From Thermodesulfobacteriota bacterium (GTDB lineage: Bacteria; Desulfobacterota_D; UBA1144; Nemesobacterales; UBA2774), in contig JBCCIH010000064.1 in assembly GCA_039028315.1 (NCBI GenBank), forward strand, positions 1-11,101: a stretch of DNA of 11,101 nt, in the 5' to 3' direction. Each line of letters starts with the position of its first letter. Positions within the stretch are counted from its first letter, which is position 1. Position numbers and translations under genes: made by a program. The notes under the pieces were generated by a model. That model searched no databases. It saw only the letters and a program-made list of their open reading frames with translations, and was not told the origin of the DNA. Positions 6,888 through 11,101 of this stretch are shown here, piece by piece.

Positions 6888-8507
6888 ATGTACAAAAAAT
6901 CTTTCTATCGCAGTGTATTGGTTCAAAAATTTTCAATCATAGGTTTATTTGTAATATTTTCATTGGGCCTAATTGGAGGATGCAATGATAACAATGGCTC
7001 TGGTGGTGAGGGTGAAACCCGCACTCCTATTCATGGAGTATTGTTAGGAATGCATAGCAATGAGGCTCTTCAGGGACTAAATGCTGAGCTTGATTTGGGA
7101 GAACACACGGGAGAGGCCAACCATATTCATCTAGATGGCAAGGAAATAGGCAATCTAACAGATGAAGAGAAAGTGCTTATTAGACAGGCATATAATCAAG
7201 GGTTCATCATATCTCTATATGACATGGACGAGGCAAGAATACAGCGCGTCTACAGAGACGTACTCCAAGATCCAGATGTGCACTCAGAAGAAGATTTTGT
7301 TGAGGTGGCTGCCGAAGAGGAATATTTTGCATTTAATATAGAACAGATTGATGGCAGACCTTGGAGCTCAATTGCTACAAACGATGCTATTGATATGATT
7401 GAGGAGTTTCAAAATATAGGAGGCAACGTTGGGCAAGGTGAGCCTGACCCACTTCCAAATGAGTATAGGATTTATGGTGAGCACACAAGAAATTGGATAG
7501 AAGATCAGCCATTGCGAAAGGATTTATTATTAGACGACGGGATAGTATCAAGTAATCCTAGAGCACTTATTAATGAGCTTGAAGCCCGCAATGTCGATAG
7601 ATCGGGAAATGTTTTTGACTTGGCAAAAACATGGATTCATACCAATACGTTTACTGTCGATTTTTTAAGCTCAGGCGCAATATCCGGAAGCGGCATTGAT
7701 CCTAATGTAGTCTGCGGGCAAGCAGGTCTTGCCGCTAACAACTGCAGAAACACCTACACAATAACTAACCAGGCATGGATCATTACGAATCAGTCCCCAT
7801 CATCATTTTTATTCGTTCTCCAGGACATGACTCTTGACAATACAGCCGGAGAAATAGTTGGAGAATCCGTTTCGAACGATTCTAGGAGACAAAAAGCTTG
7901 GTACATGTCCAAATTCACGGTTGCTAACTATGTATTTGCCAGCCCCGCAGGTCTGTTATCCACAAATGACGCTGTTTTAGATTCAGCCTTTCCTGGAGAC
8001 GATTTTAATGCCATTAACATTTCTAAATCCAGTTTTGGCAATGCTAGGTTTGATACCAATGACGGAGGAAGCAGTACTAGTTCTACATTGAACTGGACTG
8101 TAAACGGAACATCTGATTTTGGCAATCTCTCAATTGAGAACGTCTCTGAAACTCTAGCTCAGCAGGGCGGACCTCAACTGGGTAATGACGCTTCTTGGAT
8201 TTACTCTGCACCAGTACCGGGAAAAAAGAGGGATGTATGTCGAGACCGATTTTTAGATGATCCTATATCAGCTGCTAAAGGAGTAACCAACCCTACACAT
8301 GCATTTGTTATTGAAATAGATGGATTCCCAGGTGAAACACTAACACTCAAGACTTCTGCTCAAGTGGTATTAAATAATACAAGACTTAGTGGTTGTAATA
8401 GTATAGGGTGCAGATGCGATACGGTAACGACTGATAAAGTAACAAAACCAGACGGGACCCTACCAATTGTGTTTAACCAGTCCATAAATATACCGAATGT
8501 GCCATAA
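6888..8507 (+). CDS. lipoprotein A of a tandem paralogous pair, function unknown
   Basis: The 539-residue product starts with a lipoprotein signal peptide: basic MYKKSFYRS, a hydrophobic core and the lipobox LIGGC with Cys32 as the predicted lipidation site. Asn follows Cys32, not Asp, so outer-membrane sorting is plausible. I do not recognise the family. The next gene encodes a clear paralogue; shared blocks here are LDG (82), AYNQGFIISLYD (101-112), YRD (122), FNIEQ (149), PNEYRIYGEHTRNW (189-202), LLDDGIVSSNPR (214-225), DLAKTWIHTNT (244-254), AWIITNQS (296-303), VLQDMTLDN (310-318), AWYMSKFTV (337-345), NDASW (433-437) and a Cys-containing tail (Cys503, Cys508, Cys510, then TVTTD). Extra cysteines at 276, 286 and 451 have no counterpart in the paralogue. 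The C-terminal half alternates polar and hydrophobic residues, suggesting beta structure. It is divergent from the ion-channel gene and probably co-transcribed with lipoprotein B, which begins 64 bases downstream. Confidence 0.85.
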   Translation: MYKKSFYRSVLVQKFSIIGLFVIFSLGLIGGCNDNNGSGGEGETRTPIHGVLLGMHSNEALQGLNAELDLGEHTGEANHIHLDGKEIGNLTDEEKVLIRQAYNQGFIISLYDMDEARIQRVYRDVLQDPDVHSEEDFVEVAAEEEYFAFNIEQIDGRPWSSIATNDAIDMIEEFQNIGGNVGQGEPDPLPNEYRIYGEHTRNWIEDQPLRKDLLLDDGIVSSNPRALINELEARNVDRSGNVFDLAKTWIHTNTFTVDFLSSGAISGSGIDPNVVCGQAGLAANNCRNTYTITNQAWIITNQSPSSFLFVLQDMTLDNTAGEIVGESVSNDSRRQKAWYMSKFTVANYVFASPAGLLSTNDAVLDSAFPGDDFNAINISKSSFGNARFDTNDGGSSTSSTLNWTVNGTSDFGNLSIENVSETLAQQGGPQLGNDASWIYSAPVPGKKRDVCRDRFLDDPISAAKGVTNPTHAFVIEIDGFPGETLTLKTSAQVVLNNTRLSGCNSIGCRCDTVTTDKVTKPDGTLPIVFNQSINIPNVP

Positions 8508-8556
8508 GAGATGCGTACATAAATCACTCAACTAACGAAGAATACGGAAAAAAAAC

Positions 8557-8564
8557 AAAAGGAG
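8557..8564 (+). promoter_or_regulatory. ribosome binding site fixing the lipoprotein B start
   Basis: AAAAGGAG ends 1 base before a first ATG (8566) and 7 bases before a second in-frame ATG (8572). The first is too close for normal initiation, so 8572 is preferred. This choice also puts the lipobox cysteine at residue 32, as in the neighbouring paralogue. Confidence 0.75.
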
Positions 8565-8571
8565 AATGGAC

Positions 8572-10188
8572 ATGTCAAAAACATTTAAATCAAAAAGGAA
8601 ATTACTTGCCAATATATCTTTAATTATAGCTCTTTGCTTTGTGTCATTCTATTTGATCGGAGGTTGTAGCAACGATTCTTCCATTCAATCAGACCCTACT
8701 ATACGTACTCTGGGGCAGCATAGAGATACTCCTCTAGATCATATTGCAGCTGAAGTTAATACTGCCCCTCATGAAGGAGTTGCAGACAACATCCTTCTTG
8801 ACGGAACATCATTAGAAGGCTTGAACAATTCTGAAAAAATTTCGGTCAAAGAAGCTTATATCGCAGGATTTACAATAATGCTTTATGATGCAACAAGAAG
8901 AGATATTGCCATGCTTTACCGAGATATCTTAGATCATCCATTTAATTATGCCAACTTAGATAGCCTAGATGGTTTAGACGATACTGATCAAAATCCTACT
9001 TTTGCAATAGAGCAGCACAACGGCGTGGATTGGACTAATACTCTTCAGTTTGCATCTTCAAATGAGCCTTTCCAATTCGAAGGAGATCCAGCTATACAGG
9101 CTCCATTAATAAATGAATATACTCCTCACGGCCAACATATAGATGATTGGCTGAGGATGTATGATGATAGAAAACAGCAGCTTCTTGATGAGGGTATTAT
9201 TACTAGCAGCGCCAGGGAGTTACTCGAAGAGATAGATACATCGCCTAGGACATCACAGACACAAGAAGGCACATTATTAGATCTAGCTAATGCAAATATC
9301 CACACAACTACTAATAATGTTACTTTTCCTTTTGAACTTGATGGACTTAGAACTACCTACCAAATGACGTCAAAAGTTTGGATTGTTACAGCCGATTCCG
9401 TGGCTAATGGAGTACAGTCCTATATGCTCGTTGCTCAGGATTTTAATCTGGCAAATAGCAACGGATGGTTAGATGGCGCACAAACAACCCTAACAGACGG
9501 AACTAGAACAAACAAACCTAGCAAAGTATCAGATACAAACAAACTATGGTATCTAAAAGAGTTCTCTGTTAGTAACACTTACAAGGCTATCAGGAAATCT
9601 GATCAGAATCCTAACCAGACTATCGTTGAACTTCTTACAAATAGCACAGCCTCACTTGCAGATAACTCTCCTGACACAACTGCAGCAGAAACAAGCTCAG
9701 AAACAACTGGTGTTTCAGTTGGGATTAGCGGCATGGTTGCGGCAAATCAGACACAAGGCGGGATTGCTAGCATTTCGGGCGGCGTTAGCTGGTCCTCATC
9801 AAGAACTGTTACAAAATTTGATATCAATATAAATAACCTCTCAGGCTCAAACGGACAAACTCTAAATGACGCCACTTGGCAGTATTTGCCTAAACTAGCC
9901 AAAAGAAATGCTCAAGGGATTAAGGCAGATACCGTTGATAGTCCTGCTGAACTTGCCCATGAAACATTCACACCTGGGGTTGCTTTTTATGTAATTCTTG
10001 ACGGTAAATATGCGGGACAGACATTGGAGCTAGACTCAATATTCACTATCCAAACGAGACAAACATACTTGACCAATTGCAACTTTAGGAATAGTAACTG
10101 CGATGAGGCAACCACAGACGGTCTAGATCCTGTATTTGAGCCAACTCATACACAGACTGTGGCTATTCCGGTAGCGCCAGAAAGTTAA
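8572..10188 (+). CDS. lipoprotein B of a tandem paralogous pair, function unknown
   Basis: The 538-residue product begins with a basic MSKTFKSKRK, a hydrophobic segment and the lipobox LIGGC (Cys32), then Ser. It is collinear with lipoprotein A: LDG (76), AYIAGFTIMLYD (95-106), YRD (116), FAIEQ (144), NEYTPHGQHIDDW (181-193), LLDEGIITSSAR (204-215), DLANANIHTTT (237-247), VWIVTADS (269-276), VAQDFNLAN (287-295), LWYLKEFSV (325-333), NDATW (432-436), and a tail with Cys503 and Cys510 followed by DEATTD. A Gly/Ser-rich, alternating segment at about 378-422 (for example GVSVGISG and SISGGVSWSSS) is followed by TFTPGVAFYVILDG (466-479). That order loosely resembles the stem and following strands of leukocidin-type beta-pore-forming toxins. 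This is a weak structural analogy; I do not recognise the family. The Ser/Thr-rich stretch 350-380 differs most from lipoprotein A. No promoter or terminator is evident in the 64-base gap to gene A, so the two are probably one operon. Confidence 0.85.
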   Translation: MSKTFKSKRKLLANISLIIALCFVSFYLIGGCSNDSSIQSDPTIRTLGQHRDTPLDHIAAEVNTAPHEGVADNILLDGTSLEGLNNSEKISVKEAYIAGFTIMLYDATRRDIAMLYRDILDHPFNYANLDSLDGLDDTDQNPTFAIEQHNGVDWTNTLQFASSNEPFQFEGDPAIQAPLINEYTPHGQHIDDWLRMYDDRKQQLLDEGIITSSARELLEEIDTSPRTSQTQEGTLLDLANANIHTTTNNVTFPFELDGLRTTYQMTSKVWIVTADSVANGVQSYMLVAQDFNLANSNGWLDGAQTTLTDGTRTNKPSKVSDTNKLWYLKEFSVSNTYKAIRKSDQNPNQTIVELLTNSTASLADNSPDTTAAETSSETTGVSVGISGMVAANQTQGGIASISGGVSWSSSRTVTKFDININNLSGSNGQTLNDATWQYLPKLAKRNAQGIKADTVDSPAELAHETFTPGVAFYVILDGKYAGQTLELDSIFTIQTRQTYLTNCNFRNSNCDEATTDGLDPVFEPTHTQTVAIPVAPES

Positions 10189-10221
10189 AATATTCAAATG
10201 CGGTATATATATTGAATATTT
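10188..10221. repeat. AT-rich inverted repeat between convergent genes
   Basis: AAATATTCAA (10188-10197) and TTGAATATTT (10212-10221) form a perfect 10-bp inverted repeat around a 14-base loop, starting at the last base of the lipoprotein B stop codon. It sits in the 58-base gap between two convergent genes, where a bidirectional terminator would be expected. The stem is nearly all A/T and no T-run follows on the + strand. On the - strand a T6 run lies ahead of the stem rather than after it, so it does not fit a standard intrinsic terminator. Confidence 0.4.
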
Positions 10222-10246
10222 AGCAAAAAAGGCTGATTAGATTATG

Positions 10247-11101
10247 TCATTTCCCATTTGAATCAAATGGGAATATAACCTTCCAGTCTTCTTTCATATC
10301 TACAACGGTCCAACCTTTTTCGTTGGCCTGAACAAGGGCTTTATCTAAGCGCCCAATATGAGAGTCCTTGTCATAAGCCCATTCTCTTTTTTCATCTGTA
10401 TGATGAACTAGGACCATTAAGCTTGGACCATCTCCTGCAGCAGTCCACTGCAGCATCTGCAGATCCCCATCGGAATTGCCAAAGGCCGCAATTGGTCTTC
10501 GTCCGATATGTGAGTTAATCCCAACTGGCTTTCCTTCTTTGTCATCGATAAAGTCTATCTCGGCTTTGCGAACCAATACCGGCTTACCATCACGCATTTC
10601 AAATTCGGTGACTATACTACTTCCCACAACTTGTTCGGGCGGTATGCCATAAACTTTTTCAGTCCAGGGACGCATAAACTCTATTCCGCCGCCTGATACT
10701 ATATAAGTTTTAAATCCGTTTGCCCTAAGATATGTAAGCAGCTCAAGCATTGGCTGGTAGACAATATCAGTATAAGGAAGGTCAAATCTAGGATGTTTTG
10801 CTTTCTTTAGCCAATTAGAAACAATTTGTTGAAATTCAGCCTGTGTCATCCCAGCATGTGTAGCCATGAGAAGTTTCATTAATCCTTCATAGCCGCTTTC
10901 AGCAAGCGCTTCTTTATCATTTTCCAGCACGGCCTGAAAAGGCTGCTCAGTTTTCCACTGTGGATTGGCTGGAGCTAGCTCTTTTATGCGGTCTGAGACA
11001 AAAGCAAGCTGAAAATAAATCGGCTGCTCTGCCCAAAGTGTGCCGTCATTATCAAATACAGCAATTCTCTCTTCTGGTTTTACATAAGACTTACTATTTG
11101 G
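10247..11101 (-). CDS. HAD-superfamily hydrolase (phosphoserine phosphatase-like), 5' end missing
   Basis: The frame is open from the right edge of the window to TGA at 10249-10247, giving 284 visible residues. The family is usually about 300-340 aa, so only a short N-terminus (perhaps a signal peptide) is cut off. A GTG at 10930 is internal, because the catalytic motif lies upstream of it. HAD motifs, numbered from the first visible codon: motif I FDNDGTLW with nucleophile Asp17 and Asp19; motif II YIVSGGG with Ser136; a candidate motif III lysine, Lys191 in GKPVGI; and motif IV AAFGNSDGDLQML with Asp211 and Asp213. The blocks MATHAGMT, YQPMLELLTYLRANGFKT, HHTDEKREWAYD and the final GWTVVDMKEDWK match a group of bacterial proteins annotated simply as HAD-like hydrolases. 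A phosphatase reaction through an aspartyl-phosphate is expected; the substrate is unknown. It converges on the lipoprotein pair with a 58-base gap and need not be functionally related. Confidence 0.9.
   Translation of the reverse strand, partial: PNSKSYVKPEERIAVFDNDGTLWAEQPIYFQLAFVSDRIKELAPANPQWKTEQPFQAVLENDKEALAESGYEGLMKLLMATHAGMTQAEFQQIVSNWLKKAKHPRFDLPYTDIVYQPMLELLTYLRANGFKTYIVSGGGIEFMRPWTEKVYGIPPEQVVGSSIVTEFEMRDGKPVLVRKAEIDFIDDKEGKPVGINSHIGRRPIAAFGNSDGDLQMLQWTAAGDGPSLMVLVHHTDEKREWAYDKDSHIGRLDKALVQANEKGWTVVDMKEDWKVIFPFDSNGK

Noticed and set aside
6723..6926. 67-codon open frame on the - strand across the lipoprotein leader
   Set aside because: It overlaps the lipoprotein A start on the opposite strand, has no ribosome site, and shows no recognisable features.

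Overview
The window looks like a piece of chromosome from an AT-rich, probably uncultured Gram-negative bacterium. The reasons are lipoprotein signal peptides, Shine-Dalgarno starts (AGGGGAAAG, AAGGAGGG, AAAAGGAG), one near-consensus sigma70 promoter, and an exported pentameric ligand-gated ion channel homologue. No tRNA, rRNA, insertion sequence, CRISPR array or phage gene is visible, and I cannot name a phylum from the sequence alone.

Layout. (1) Positions 2-5230, + strand, form an alpha-glucan block: the C-terminal half of 4-alpha-glucanotransferase (malQ, cut by the window edge), glycogen synthase (glgA), and a large GH63-type glycoside hydrolase. Together they suggest synthesis and remodelling of glycogen or maltodextrin: GlgA extends alpha-1,4 chains, MalQ disproportionates them, and the GH63 enzyme probably trims glucosides (exact substrate unknown). 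(2) Positions 5274-6314, - strand, convergent with the GH63 gene, encode a pentameric ligand-gated ion channel related to ELIC and GLIC. It lacks the Cys-loop cysteines and has Pro-Lys rather than Glu-Arg/Lys at pore positions -1'/0'. (3) Positions 6315-6887 hold no convincing gene. They contain a good + strand sigma70 promoter (TTGGCA-17-TATAAT) about 320 bases ahead of the next gene, a leader with two possible hairpins, and a weak candidate promoter for the channel. (4) Positions 6888-10188, + strand, are two adjacent, similar-sized lipoprotein genes (539 and 538 aa). They are clearly paralogous, belong to no family I recognise, and share lipobox Cys32, Cys503 and Cys510 at identical positions. 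(5) Positions 10247-11101, - strand, are the C-terminal part of a HAD-superfamily phosphatase-like hydrolase, cut by the right edge.

The most interesting part is 5274-10188: a prokaryotic neurotransmitter-receptor-type channel transcribed divergently from a tandem pair of unrecognised surface lipoproteins. Any functional link between them is inference from position only.
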